The translations under genes were made by a program, and so were the position numbers. DNA of 64,000 nt from Gigantopelta aegis (taxonomy: Eukaryota; Mollusca; Gastropoda; Neomphalida; Peltospiridae). The notes beneath the pieces were generated by a model. That model worked only from the letters and a program-made list of their open reading frames with translations. It did not search any database and was not told where the DNA came from. Shown piece after piece: positions 22,260-33,899 of the stretch (the first letter of the stretch is position 1; each line of letters opens with the position of its first letter). The stretch covers positions 80,724,920 through 80,788,919 of the forward strand of contig NC_054702.1 in the NCBI RefSeq assembly GCF_016097555.1, in the 5' to 3' direction.

Positions 22260-23364
22260 TTGTATGCGAGGGGGTACTCTAGTCCATGGAACGATCGATT
22301 CTACTACCCATCTCCTTGGGCTAAACGAAAACCTAGCGTTAACCTAACCCACGCACGAGAAATCAGCCCAGTGATTTATTTTAAATCACATATAAAGATA
22401 ATCATAAAATCTTATCATTGTACAAAAGCGAATCTGCTTAAAATTCAACAGGGCTTCTAGAATGTTTTGAAAATCCACTAGCCATGGGATCAGTGATTAA
22501 AAAAAATTACTAGCCACAATTAAATATTCACTAGCCCTACTTTACTTAAATTAATAAAATTTTACTAAATAATAGTAATAATCAGATATGTCACCTAAAT
22601 AGCTTTAAAACATTAATAATGGCGGTTCGGGTGAGGTCAGAATATTCATATTTACAAAATAAGACTTAACTGCAACATTTAACAATTTTGTTTTTCACTA
22701 GCCATCGGGTATGGCAATATCATAATCTAAAAGCCCTGTTCAAGAGTAAATTCACCCACACACTGACATACACTAAACAAAACGTTTGTGATACTGAATA
22801 TTATTTATTGATCAGTAAAGAGAATATCAATACAAATAATTTGAACATGACGTGAATTATACGCATATCTTACACATGGTGAATCCATGATTAAAACACA
22901 AAACAACATTTTTTTCATATCAGCAAATTACTATTAAAACGAAATATATAGAAATAAAAACACAAAAACAACCAACAACACTAAATTAACATGTAGCAGT
23001 ATATTTTTATCTAATAGCTTTCACCCAAGACATATTCTAGTAACATATCTATGTACATAATTATGTACAGCGCAATTCGGGGGGGGGGGGGGGGGGGGGG
23101 GGGGGGTCTATAAAATAGCACGCGCATAATTATCCTTTCTGAAACATCCATATCATTTATGTAAAAAAGAATGGCATATTAGACATTTGTAAACCATTTT
23201 TAAAAATCAATTAGGTTTTAAAGCAACTTTTGTAACTTGAGGGAAAAAACCTCCGTTTCGCTACAAACCTTTCCCCTCATTATAAAAAAAACCCCATCCC
23301 TGTATTATTAAGCACCACTAAGATGTCGCCAAAGTCTGCTTCTAGATTAACACACAGAGTTTGC
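22260..23364. other. 3' flank of ZNF-3; no other gene seen
   Basis: AT-rich. Contains TTTATT at about 22803-22808, a possible ZNF-3 poly(A) signal on the minus strand, and the poly-G tract at 23079. Confidence 0.5.
23079..23106. repeat. Poly-G tract
   Basis: Twenty-eight consecutive G between GCGCAATTC and TCTATAAAATAG. Confidence 0.95.
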
Positions 23365-25542
23365 CTACTCCAGTGCTTTAGCAACATTTTCTGTTGCACA
23401 CAGTATTTCTGTCTTCAGTTCTACTTGCTCGGTTTCCTTATCAATGAAATACGCCACTACCTGTTCATTCCCAATTTCAACAGTATATTCAGCGAAATCT
23501 TGGCTGTGCGTTTCATCAGGATAACAAAAGATCGATTCAATTTGTTGGGATCCTCGAGCGGTGGCATCATCGAATGGCGGCATTTCTCCTTTCCTAACGT
23601 GAATCCTCTTGTGTCGCTTAAGATGCGAACTGTTGTTGAATCGAGCACCACATATCTCGCACTGGCATGGTTTTTCACCTTTGTGAGACAAAAGGTGCTT
23701 CTGCAAAGACGAGTGACCACTGAGGATTTTACTACATATGGGACAGGCATATTTGGTGATTCTCTGGTAACATGCTCTCCTGTGTTTAAGGTAAAACACA
23801 CAGTCGGTGAAATTCATGCCACATCTGTGACAAAGGTACTGAGTGTCACCATGTCTTTTAAGATGCGAGTCAAGCCTGGTCTGACTTGTTAACTTTTTGC
23901 CACAGTGAGACCATGGGCAGGTAACGCATTTATCACGTTTAACCGAGTGTGATTTTCTATGACTGCGTAAAGCGTCATAGGTATCAAACGATTCCGAACA
24001 TATTGGACATGGAAATTTTATTGGCATACCCTTTCGAGCATGTTTCTGCATATGGACGAAGTAGGTATAGTTTGAGTTGAATGTTTTAGTGCAAAACTGA
24101 CAGTACTTTCCATCTGCCGCACTCACAGAAAATGAATCTACATGGTTTTTGTGTTTGTGAATGTTGAGCGCAGAAAAGGAACAGAACAACTGTGCACATA
24201 TGTCACATTTACGAAGTTTTTGCTTGTGATCCCACAGGCTTTCACGAGTCATGAACAGTCTGTCGCAAATCTTACACTTAACTTGTTTCTCCACATCGAT
24301 CTGGTGTGTGGCTAAATGCTTGTTGAATGTGTTTTGATACCTAAAGTCTTTTGAACACGTGCTGCAATGGTAAGGCTTCTCTCCAGTATGCACCCTCATG
24401 TGAACATTCAGACAGGCATTCATTCTGAAGCTTTTGTTGCAGATATTGCAAACAAAGGGTTTTTCACCAGTGTGAAGGCGACGATGACTTCTCAGCTGTG
24501 AAGAGTCGTAGCACATCTTACTACAAACATCACACTGGTATATCCTTGACGTCTTGGCCGAGTCTGCCTGGTTCTTCGAGACTCGTTTTAAACGTGCTTT
24601 CTTGACCTTGCCTTCCTTCTTGACCTCATCTTCCTGACTGTCACTGAATTCATCTTCAACTGCAGATGCATCCTCTTTCTTACTGTTGTTCACAATTGTT
24701 TTAGTTCTCGATTTCACTACCTTGTGTTTTCTACCACGTCTGTTATTGGTCGATGGAGGTTTCCTTTTCCCTAACGACCTGGTCACCATCCTTTTCTCCA
24801 AGTCTACAGTATGTGACATAACTTTGGACTGATTGTTCACCACTGACAAACCATCAGTACTATCTTCATCATCCACGTCATCATCACAGCTTATTTGCAG
24901 AGAAGATTCTGTTTTGGTAGTATCTTTTAGTTGCTTCTTAAGCCATCTGCGTTTGGGGGTGTTTTGTTTGGTATCTGCCTTACTGTTTTTACTCGGGCTG
25001 TTGGAATCTTTCACCATTTCAGTTTTTTTATTCTTCACATGTGTGTGAGCAAATTTATTATTAGATGAATCTTTTCTAGCTGGACAGATTTTATTTGATT
25101 TTGTTGTATTCTTGCCAAATAATTCTGTTGAACTTTCTCGTCCTGCAGAATCATGAGTAATGACCAGCACTCGTCTGGACTTGTGACTTCTTTGTCCTCT
25201 TAGAAACCGACTTACAACGTTTTTCTGTTCAGTCTTAACCTGCCTTACTTCATGACTTGTTTTGTGGATGACTAAACCAGCTTGTGTGATGAACCTTTTG
25301 TCACATTTAACACATTTGTAGGGTTTTGCATTAGAGTGTCTCCGTCTGTGCACAAGAAGACTGGCTTTCTGCCCAAATGACTTTTTGCATTTGTCACAAG
25401 TAAAATATCCCAACCGATGCAGAGTCAAACCTAAATTGAGTGTTGTCCTCTGTGAATGTTTACGATACACACTGTATTTGTAAATCTTGACAATTTTTAT
25501 ACTTCTCAGTGACCACTTGCACTTTCTGTGTCTTGCAGGCAT
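23365..25542 (-). CDS. ZNF-3: 13-finger C2H2 zinc-finger protein
   Basis: 725 codons from the first ATG (MPARHRK) to TAG. The frame is open 9 nt further upstream only from a TTG, so I chose the ATG at 25542. A splice acceptor (ATTTCAG) ends at 25554, 11 nt before the ATG. Architecture matches ZNF-2: fingers 1-2, a basic linker with MVTRS and a Glu/Asp-rich patch (EDEFSDSQEDE), then eleven fingers including the H-x6-C junction, the CPWSHC finger, the C2HC finger and final finger CEICGARFNNSSHLKRH. The tail carries IGNEQVVAY. The N-terminal Cys pair of ZNF-2 (CGVC) is YSVY here, so this metal site is lost. A candidate poly(A) signal (AATAAA on the minus strand) lies near 22803-22808, giving a 3' UTR of about 560 nt. 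Probable nuclear DNA-binding protein. Confidence 0.92.
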   Translation of the reverse strand: MPARHRKCKWSLRSIKIVKIYKYSVYRKHSQRTTLNLGLTLHRLGYFTCDKCKKSFGQKASLLVHRRRHSNAKPYKCVKCDKRFITQAGLVIHKTSHEVRQVKTEQKNVVSRFLRGQRSHKSRRVLVITHDSAGRESSTELFGKNTTKSNKICPARKDSSNNKFAHTHVKNKKTEMVKDSNSPSKNSKADTKQNTPKRRWLKKQLKDTTKTESSLQISCDDDVDDEDSTDGLSVVNNQSKVMSHTVDLEKRMVTRSLGKRKPPSTNNRRGRKHKVVKSRTKTIVNNSKKEDASAVEDEFSDSQEDEVKKEGKVKKARLKRVSKNQADSAKTSRIYQCDVCSKMCYDSSQLRSHRRLHTGEKPFVCNICNKSFRMNACLNVHMRVHTGEKPYHCSTCSKDFRYQNTFNKHLATHQIDVEKQVKCKICDRLFMTRESLWDHKQKLRKCDICAQLFCSFSALNIHKHKNHVDSFSVSAADGKYCQFCTKTFNSNYTYFVHMQKHARKGMPIKFPCPICSESFDTYDALRSHRKSHSVKRDKCVTCPWSHCGKKLTSQTRLDSHLKRHGDTQYLCHRCGMNFTDCVFYLKHRRACYQRITKYACPICSKILSGHSSLQKHLLSHKGEKPCQCEICGARFNNSSHLKRHKRIHVRKGEMPPFDDATARGSQQIESIFCYPDETHSQDFAEYTVEIGNEQVVAYFIDKETEQVELKTEILCATENVAKALE

Positions 25543-25553
25543 GCTTGTCAAAC

Positions 25554-26170
25554 CTGAAATATAAATAAAATTCTAATTAATATTTTGAAACCATTTTATG
25601 TTGTAGATAGGGATATAATTGTACGAGTGAAGTGGGTGTATGTATTTGCACTTAAGCTATAGCCCGTTTGTGGCAAAAGGGAACCAATGAAATGGCATAT
25701 AACTATATACTTGTATAAAACATACTACATGTATTATGTTTTAAGCCCGTAACAACTCACATAACATTTTTTGCAAAAATATTTATGAAAATAAAAATGT
25801 TTCTTCACAAATTATCATCAAATTGCATAAATTAACTCATTTCTAATATAGGGATGAAGACAAAATACTGGATCAGCCAAAGTTTGCAGTTTCATCTGAA
25901 GTAATCAATAATGCAGTTCACAGAGAATAAAGGCAGAATTACGGGTGATTCAACTTGGCTGTTTCATCAGTTGCCTTCATCCCTGTGTTGTATTACTTTT
26001 AATATGTTTCGTTATGAGTTTTGATGTTACTCATTACATGTTAATTCATTGGTTCTCTCTTCACAAAATGGACTGTGGCTATCATCTTAACAAATTAAAG
26101 GGAAATCCATTAAGTATTTTTTTGTGTTGCTGTTATTAACAGAAATAAACAAGCATTCGGAGAGTACTGT
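25554..26170. other. 5' intron region of ZNF-3
   Basis: Begins with the acceptor ATTTCAG (minus strand). No first exon identified. Confidence 0.5.
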
Positions 26171-26179
26171 ACATGTCAC

Positions 26180-26425
26180 CTACAGGGCCCAACAAATTTT
26201 TGTATCTTTTAAGTTCAAGGGCCATAACTGTGTAAAAAAAATAGGTAAATCTACATAAATGTCAAGCTTTATAAGTAACAGTATATGATAAAGTTATGCA
26301 CAAAATTTCAGCTCACTATCTTGTGTCCAAAAAAAAAAGATAGGAAAATTATGTAGGACAGAAGGACGGACAAGAGAGAATGATGGAGAGGTAATCTACA
26401 GTCCCCTCCTGTTGGGCCTGCATCA
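26180..26425. repeat. R7 repeat copy
   Basis: Shares TTCAAGGGCCATAACTGT and TTTCAGCTCACTATCTTGTG with 4365-4790. Confidence 0.55.
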
Positions 26426-26454
26426 TAATTACTGATACATGCATGAGGGTAAAA

Positions 26455-26630
26455 CATAGCCCAGTTGTAAAGTATTCGCCTTGTAAGTGGACCCATTGGG
26501 CTATTTCTTGTCCCAGCCTTTGTTAGACCAGTTGTGGAGCACTAGCTGGAACAAGAAAAAACCTTGACAGGGATCAATCCTAAATTGACCATACATCAGG
26601 TGAGGACTTTACCACTGGGCTACGTCCCAA
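26455..26630. repeat. Two SINE H2 head fragments in inverted orientation
   Basis: Left part reads ACATAGCCCAGTTGTAAAG forward; right part ends ACTTTACCACTGGGCTACGT in reverse, leaving a head-to-head hairpin-like unit. Confidence 0.6.
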
Positions 26631-26639
26631 GACTACCGG

Positions 26640-27070
26640 TAAGTAAAATGTAGCAGGACATAAAAAAATTATTTTTCAGACAACCGATGTGTCATTGTGT
26701 GGTTTTAGTGTTTACACGAATTATTTTCTTCAATAGTTCACATACAAATTAAAAGGTTAAAGGGCAACAATATTCAAACGAGAATCTAAGATGAGCAATT
26801 TTCGTAGCTTTTCTCCATAAATACGAAAATTTACTTTTTGTGTGCTAGAACTAACTTAAAAGCTACCTTGTGAATATAAAAATTAGGTTTGTTTGTCCTA
26901 ATCTGACAGACCCATGAAAATTGACCAGTGTCAAAATCTTTTTTGACCTCTTTTGTTAATATTTAACCAATTTCAATGTAGGCTTAAACAAGTATAATAT
27001 TGATATGTAGATGATATTTGTCAAACATTTTAAAACCTCAATATAATTTAACAAACATTTATTAATGTTA
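26640..27070. other. No gene seen
   Basis: AT-rich intergenic or intronic sequence. Confidence 0.55.
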
Positions 27071-27088
27071 GTCTGGATTCATTGGGAA

Positions 27089-27467
27089 AAAGAAAGAAAG
27101 AAATGTTTTATTTAATGATGCTCTCAACACATTTTATTTATGGTTATATGGCGTCAGACATATGGTTACGGACCACACAGATTTTGAGAGGAAACCCGCT
27201 GTCGCCACTACATGGACTACTCTTTCCGATTAGCAGCAAGGGATCTTTTATTTGCGCTTCCCACAGGCAGGATAGCACAAACCATGGCCTTTGTTAAACC
27301 AGTTATGGATCACTGGTCGGTGCAAGTGGTTTACACCTACCCATTGAGCCTTGCGGAGCACTCACTCAGGGTTTGGAGTCGGTACCTGGATTAAAAATCC
27401 CATGCCTCGACTGGGATCCGAACCCATTACCTACCAGCCTGTAGACCGATGCCTAACCATGACGGTA
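27089..27467 (-). mobile_element. SINE, head H1 with tail T1
   Basis: (AAAG)n, tail T1, body and head. Near-exact 14-bp duplication GGATTCATTGGGAA (27075-27088) and GGATTCATTGAGAA (27468-27481). The last head bases (CGAGGCCGG) are missing. Confidence 0.9.
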
Positions 27468-27682
27468 GGATTCATTGAGAATTGCTGTAAAATGCTATCA
27501 TAGTAACAAGAACACGATTTTCCTGTCATGGTGGCACGAGATCTCGCGCACAGCAGTGCATGTTCGTAACACATGGTACATACTCTTGTGATAGGCAAAA
27601 TGGGTTTTAAAGTAAATCAATTTAACAGAATGTCAATGGCCAAAATGTCAATCTGTCAAATGACAAAATGTCTACCATTAAT

Positions 27683-27870
27683 CAATCTGATGAAAATTAG
27701 CTCTACTGGTCTACCAGTAGATCTAACAGCATGGACTCCCATGTCCAGGTGACATTTCATCTATAAATAACAATTTAAATATCGACCAATTACACTTCGC
27801 CTTTTATAGTGTTATTCGGGAGCATACAAATTAAAAAAATATCGGGCGAGACTATTTAGGGACCATAACA
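27683..27870. repeat. R4 element fragment (one arm)
   Basis: CAATCTGATGAAAATTAGC followed by ATCTAACAGCATGGACTCC and ATATCGGGCGAGAC, matching the complemented right arm of other R4 copies. Confidence 0.7.
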
Positions 27871-27874
27871 ACTG

Positions 27875-29500
27875 TATATTGAAGCCAGAGAGACTAAGTC
27901 ACTTAGTCTTGATTCTGACCCCCCACCCCCATCAAAAGACTAAATGGGCAGTTGACTTTGGCTTCATCCAAATTGACGTTACAGAACAAGGTTTGGAAAA
28001 GACCAAAGGAAGACAGTAGTAATATAAAAGATACAAACAGTATTTATTCATGAATGCACATAGTGAAACAATGTTTTCCGGTACCGGCAGTAATTTGCGA
28101 CAACAAGCGTGTTGTTTTAATGCATTCCTTGATCTTTATAATGGCATACAAATCTTCTAACAAATGTATAACTGCTAATTTGCAAGACCCTTGCTCTAAA
28201 AAAGCTGTAACTTTTATTCCCATTTTGATATGCTGCCAAACTGAGCCGAACCGGGCCGCATGCGGACCAGAGACGATTGGCACCAACCGGATTAGTATAC
28301 GGCTGATCGCACAGCGCTTGATGTGCAAGGTAGAGATTTTTTAAACAACTTGTATTGTTGTTAATATCTTGATGCAGAGTTGAGTTGTTCCTGTCAAGTC
28401 TCTTTTTGTTAATTAGAAGTTACAATATATCGTGAAATGTTTTAATGCGCTATTTATTGGGAGAAAATATCACACCCACCCACACGCAAATTTCGATAAG
28501 TGAAAAAAGAGAAGTGACTCTTATTAAAGAAAATCATCCTAAACACGCTCAAGATGTATAACAACAATTGTTTGTTTGTTTTTTGTTTTGTTTGTGTCAT
28601 TAATTTATTATTTATTAGTGTTACACATGATTGCCAAACCACTTGTCATACTAAGAGAGCTAACTCTTTACGATCGTTACAACGGCAAGACCTGTGTGGT
28701 ACCAACATGGCCGTTATAACGAGAGTTGACTGTAATACATACCTAGCCACCTTGATATCCTGGTTTGCATGGGCAGTAGGTCGACAATAAATACCGTAGC
28801 CAGTGTTTTGAAGCCTTTTGGGTTGTGTTTGTATGATGATTTTCAAGTTCAAAGCAAGTGAAGCCAAAAGTGATAAAAAGACTAAATGGAGATGTTGAAA
28901 TCGTAAACCCCCTCCCCCACCAGACTACATCTCGCCCTGGTGGTCGTTGAACGATGGGGTGAAAAAGCTGGTTAGAAAATTACCATCAAGCACATATGAC
29001 ATACATCTAGGTCAGGGATTTCCCACTGTATGCAATTTTTCAAAACATTGATGATATTAGCCAACACATGTTTGGATATACTGACTTGGATATATAAGTG
29101 ATTATAGCTTTTGCATGAGCAATCCGTTTATGTTGATATTCAAAGTTCTGCATAACCTACAAACGAACAACAAAATTGTACATGCCAAATTTTATGCACT
29201 GCAATTTATTTTCCTTCCACCAGCTAAACAAAATTTGAAATAATTAAGTCATAGGAAATCCCAAATGTTTTTATGCATGTAGTGTTTTACATTTAAAATG
29301 TTTAAAAAATAAGGAAAAGGATAATCAGGGTGCAATACTGCAAGTGAAACACTCGCATATGCGAGTGAAATTCTGTTTCGGCGATTTAAATTTGCTAATG
29401 ATGTCACCGATATTGATTTTGCTGAGATCGCACAGGACAAAATACAAGCTGTTTTTCACCGTCTGCCATTTTGCTTTTGTGTCAGATGGTTTGGTGAACG
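27875..29500. other. No gene seen
   Basis: 1.6 kb with only short frames in all six readings; no repeat family recognised. It may be upstream sequence of ZNF-3. Confidence 0.5.
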
Positions 29501-29502
29501 TG

Positions 29503-30049
29503 CAATCTAATTAAAATGAGCTCCACTATTACATGTGGATCTAACAGCAGCCCGTTGGAGCTCATGTCCAGTTGACCTTTCATTCGACCAATCAAAACCG
29601 TACTTGCAAAATCATGCCAGTGATTTGAAAAGAATTTGAAAACATTCGGGATTATACCGAGGGTATATGAAATGATTCGGGTGAATTACGAAGTATGCCG
29701 GAAACTAATTGTAATATAAAATTTTATATAAAACAAATATCAAGACGGAAAAACCCCCATGATGGTATAGCGATAAAATCTGTTTATACTAGTATACAAT
29801 CCAGAGTTTATTACTGCAGTTTTCCCCCTGTTTTTCAATGTTATAATTGACCAACAAATTCGCCTATTGCATAAATAGTCTTGTCCGATATTTTTTTAAT
29901 TTGTATGCTCCCGAATAGCGCTATAAAAGGCTAGGTGTAATTGGTCGATATTTAAATTGTTATTTATAGATGAAATGTCACCTGGACATGGGAGTACATA
30001 CAATGCTGTTAGATCTACTGGAAGACCCAGTAGAGCTAATTTTAATCAA
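29503..30049. mobile_element. R4 inverted-repeat element, about 550 bp
   Basis: Ends CAATCTAATTAAAATGAGC and, in complement, TGATTAAAATTAGCTC; imperfect arms of roughly 70 bp including ATCTAACAGCA. No coding capacity. Close relative of 21408-22163. Confidence 0.78.
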
Positions 30050-30579
30050 CAGAGGTGAGAGGAGGAAAGTTTAGTCATTCAGTCAGTTATTCATTCAGAT
30101 AGGGAAGTGTTGGTACGGGGCGTTAAGGTTTAGAGTCGATTTTACCAATTCCGTATTTATTGTGTACTGATGATACCACAGTGTCCTGTCTCTTGTGCGT
30201 ATGCCTAGAGTGTTGTGTCCTGAAATTACTACGAAAATGGTTTCAGAACATGGAACGAAATGACCAATCTTGAGGTCAAGTGTTAAGCCACGTAAGTGGG
30301 TCATAATGATTACTCAATTTACTGGTAGCGTCCCTGTAGTTTTACTCGACTGGCTTCCAAAGTCTAATCAGCGTTATATAAAAAAAATAGTACCGGACAT
30401 AAAACATGGTTAATCTATATCTAGTGCTTTGTGATAATAGAATAACGACTTACACGATCAACAGCAATTTCAGATCATTTCGACGAAATCAAGCTACGGA
30501 AGTAGTGCACAGTCTAAGTTGGTGGGTCTCATGTCACAGTTCGTTCTTTCGGAGTCTGTAGGCGAATTGAGCGCCTACA

Positions 30580-30609
30580 GGACGTTTCGTACCCGATCCT
30601 GTTCGTCCC
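30580..30609. repeat. Left arm of distant 30-bp inverted repeat
   Basis: GGACGTTTCGTACCCGATCC continuing to 30609 has its complement at 32046-32075 with one mismatch. A short hairpin (TGTAGGCG..CGCCTACA) lies just before it at 30557-30579. Confidence 0.75.
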
Positions 30610-31016
30610 TGTACGTTTCGTACTGGCTATTGTTTTATACCCAATACGTGTCGTCCCTTGGTAATTTAGTACAGACTTTATATTGAATTGTATTTTGTTT
30701 CCTCTGTCTTAGTTTGTACGAGGTATTTTTTTTTCTGTCGAGGGTTCAAACTTGCTTACTGTGGGCACGGAAAGGCAGGAATTTGTAATAGTTGTTTTTT
30801 TCATTCAGTTAATTACAGTTTACTTTGTTGGTTAAAATTATAATTATAATATTTGATGCTTCATTCAGTGTATTTAATTAAGTCATACTCACGTGGCATA
30901 TAAATAATATCGTCTCGCAATGTCAACCTATGTGATATTCAAATATCCAGCTTGGTATAACCAACAATGATACAAAGATCGAATCAGTCTTGTGGTGTGC
31001 TTTTAGTTACAATTGA

Positions 31017-31300
31017 TTTAGCACATTGATTTATTAATCTTGGGCGATTTGGTAATTTTGATATATAGTCTTAAAGATGAAACCCTCTGCATTTTGTCAT
31101 TGATAGCAAGGGATCAAGCTTTTATATGCACAATCTCATAAACAGGAATGCACATACCATGACAACTGATATACAAGTCGTGGTGCATTTGATATACCAG
31201 TCGTGGTGCACTAGCTGGAACGAGAAATTGCCCAATGGGCCCACCGACGGGGATCGACCCTACACCGACCGCTTTACCACTGGGCTACGTCCCGCCTTTC
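31017..31300 (-). mobile_element. SINE, head H2 with tail T2
   Basis: TTTAGCACATTGATTTATTA tail, body, head ending GGGCTACGTCCCGCC. A phrase GATATACCAGTCGTGGTGC is duplicated internally with variation. Confidence 0.8.
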
Positions 31301-31342
31301 GACATAAAACATGTGCTAACTGACCAGGGAACAAATCGTCTA

Positions 31343-31609
31343 AAGAAAGAACTATTTTATTTAAAGACGCACTCAACACATTGTATTTACGGTTATATGG
31401 CGTCAGACATATGGTTAAGGACCACACAGATATCGAGAAAGGAAACCCGCTATCGCCACTTCATGGGCTCCTCTTTTCGATCAGCAGCAAGGGATCTTTT
31501 ATATGTACCATCCCACAGACAGGTATATACCACGGCCTTTGATATACCAGTCGTGGTGCACTGGCTGGAACGAGAAACAACCCAATGGTCCCACCGACGA
31601 GGAAATAGT
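31343..31609 (-). mobile_element. SINE, tail T1 with truncated head
   Basis: Exact 11-bp duplication CAAATCGTCTA at 31332-31342 and 31610-31620. The head stops at CCCACCGACGAGG. Confidence 0.9.
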
Positions 31610-31638
31610 CAAATCGTCTAGGACGTCAAACGGTACAA

Positions 31639-32020
31639 CCGGCCTCGGTCTACAGGCTGGTAGGTACTGGGTTCGGATCCCAGTCGAGGCATGGGATTTT
31701 TAATCCAGATACCGACTCCAAACCCTGAGTGAGTGCTCCGCAAGGCTCAATGGGTAGGTGTAAACCACCTGCACCGACCAGTGATCCATAACTGGTTCAA
31801 CAAAGGCCATGGTTTGTGCTATCCTGCCTGTGGGAAACGCAAATAAAAGATCCCTTGCTGCCTGTCGTAAAAGAGTAGCCTATGTGGCGACAGCGTCTTT
31901 CCTCTAAAAAAAATAAGTGTCAGAATGACCATGTTTGACGTCCAATAGCCGGTGATAAGATAAAAAATCAATGTGCTCTAGTGGCGTCGTTAAATAAAAC
32001 AAACTTTACATTTTTTTTTA
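31639..32020 (+). mobile_element. SINE, head H1 with tail T2
   Basis: Head CCGGCCTCGGTC (internally shortened), B-box-like GGTTCGGATCC, body, tail T2 and poly-T. Exact 11-bp duplication AAACGGTACAA at 31628-31638 and 32021-32031. Confidence 0.92.
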
Positions 32021-32045
32021 AAACGGTACAAAGTACGACACGTCT

Positions 32046-32075
32046 GGGACGAACAGGATCAGGTACGAAACGTCC
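32046..32075. repeat. Right arm of distant 30-bp inverted repeat
   Basis: GGGACGAACAGGATCAGGTA onward is the complement of the arm at 30580-30609; about 1.5 kb including three SINEs lies between. Confidence 0.75.
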
Positions 32076-32089
32076 CGTGAAAGGATTTG

Positions 32090-33638
32090 GGAATGTTTGT
32101 TTAACGACTTAATTAAAAGAAAGGATTGTTTTTACGATGACCAAGCATATTCTAATCTGCGGCTATTAGGTGGCCAACAAATTGTAGTTTGACTCTTGAT
32201 ATAGAGAAGAAACCCACTTAGGCCATTGCCGCCACATAGCAGCAAGATAGTCCAAGTTGATATATACATTGGCCTTTATCTCACAATTCGTTGTTTAAAA
32301 ACCTATCAAACTCGCTTTCGCTCGTAATACATTTTAGAACAACTCGTGAGATAAATGGTATCCAACGACCACTCTTGTATTATTCTCTATTTAATACCAC
32401 GACCGCCTTTAGTTGCCTAGTGTCATACAATATCAAAGGCCTACACGAATTGTAACATACCCCCTCCCCTCGCTTTTTTCCAATATTATACTTGAAATGC
32501 CATATTAGAATATCATAAATTCAAAATTTTCATCGCATGGACAGAGCTCTCACCCAGTTCGAAATACACTACTTGGGCCAAGTCGTAGTTTTCCTTCCCA
32601 GCTAGTCTACGTCTAACGACTAGAAGTACTAGGTTCAACCCCAAGTAGGTGTCTACTGCATGTAAGCTCTCCGTCAGCAACATAACCTTCTGATATAGTG
32701 TATGATACATCCATTTTTTAATATTTAATTTAAATATTACATATTTAATAAATGGACACCATTTTGATTATGGACCATCTTTTAATTTTAATCATCCTAT
32801 GGTAGTCCCGGGACATGCTACATTAAAAAAAGAGAGAAGTAATTGCTGTGCAGGCAGGTGCATACTGGCAGTCACTGGTGTAGCCGTTGGGTGATCCCAC
32901 CACCACCCTTTATATTTGTCTGTCACCCCACAAAACAGAAACTCGTAGTGTGTGGGTGCCTCCCCCACCAATATAAAATCTTGGCTACGGCCCTGATCGT
33001 TACAGAGAAAGAACAAACACATGCATTTTTCATGAATGTTATTAGCAAGTTTATTATTTGTAAATGTGAAAAGGGTTTAAAATAAATCCAAGAAAGAAAA
33101 CAAAACAAAACAAACCACATGCAAGGTGAGTATATTGTTTCTTGCACAGTATTGTTCCTGGATCTTTGAAACACTACAAATATAATTGGAAACGTACATG
33201 TACCTGTCAGTTTAAGTTTATTCTAGACCAACATTCGAAACAACTATTTCATGGAACTATGATGTAGTTTGTAAATGAAAAGTTAAAGAACAATGGAACA
33301 ACTGCTTAACCAAATTTCCAATCCTTAGGAACAATAACGAAGCGTACTTTGCACTGCGCGCGCGGATAACCCATCAAGTGAGTTCAGGGGCATTATAACT
33401 ACGAAATTTATGACCTCAAATGTGATTTCTTAAAATATGCAGGGAGATGGTTTTGGGAGTCGAATTTTTTTTCTTCTTTTCAATATATATATATATTTTT
33501 TTTTTAAGGAAAAAATAACACGACCACCCCCACCCCACTCATAAACTTCGCTCGCCATAGTCTAAAAAGAGTCCACGCTAAAATTCACGTGCCTGATATG
33601 GTAGGGGAAACAATGGATCACAATTTGTCACTATATGG
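32090..33638. other. No gene seen
   Basis: Intergenic. A GC-rich inverted-repeat-like piece occurs around 32880-32995 (CACCACCACCC, TCCCCCACC). No coding region supported. Confidence 0.5.
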
Positions 33639-33880
33639 TTTGTTTTGCTTAACGACACCAATACTATAGATCATACAGATTAATTGACTAATGTGTGAAA
33701 CATTTGGTCATTGTGACACGCAGTCTTCAGAACCAGCTACATTCTTCTATTAGTAGCAAGGAATCTTTTATATGCAGTTTCCCCATAACGAGACGTGTAT
33801 CAAAGGTCGTGGTGTGTACTGTACTATCCGTGGGAAAATGCATATACAAGATCCCTTGCCCCTATTGGACAAGTGTAGCC
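33639..33880. repeat. Two SINE pieces in opposite orientation
   Basis: Left part is a minus-strand tail T2 (GCTTAACGACACCAATAC); right part a plus-strand body (GATCCCTTGCCCCTATTGG). Decayed. Confidence 0.6.
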
Positions 33881-33899
33881 GGTTTAAATATTATTTCGG

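Noticed and set aside
25543-25551. Upstream TTG start for ZNF-3
   Set aside because: Eukaryotic initiation at TTG is unlikely here and the ATG at 25542 follows nine bases later.
28044-28344. Overlapping 94-96 codon frames on opposite strands
   Set aside because: No domain, no splice context and both strands open equally; likely chance.
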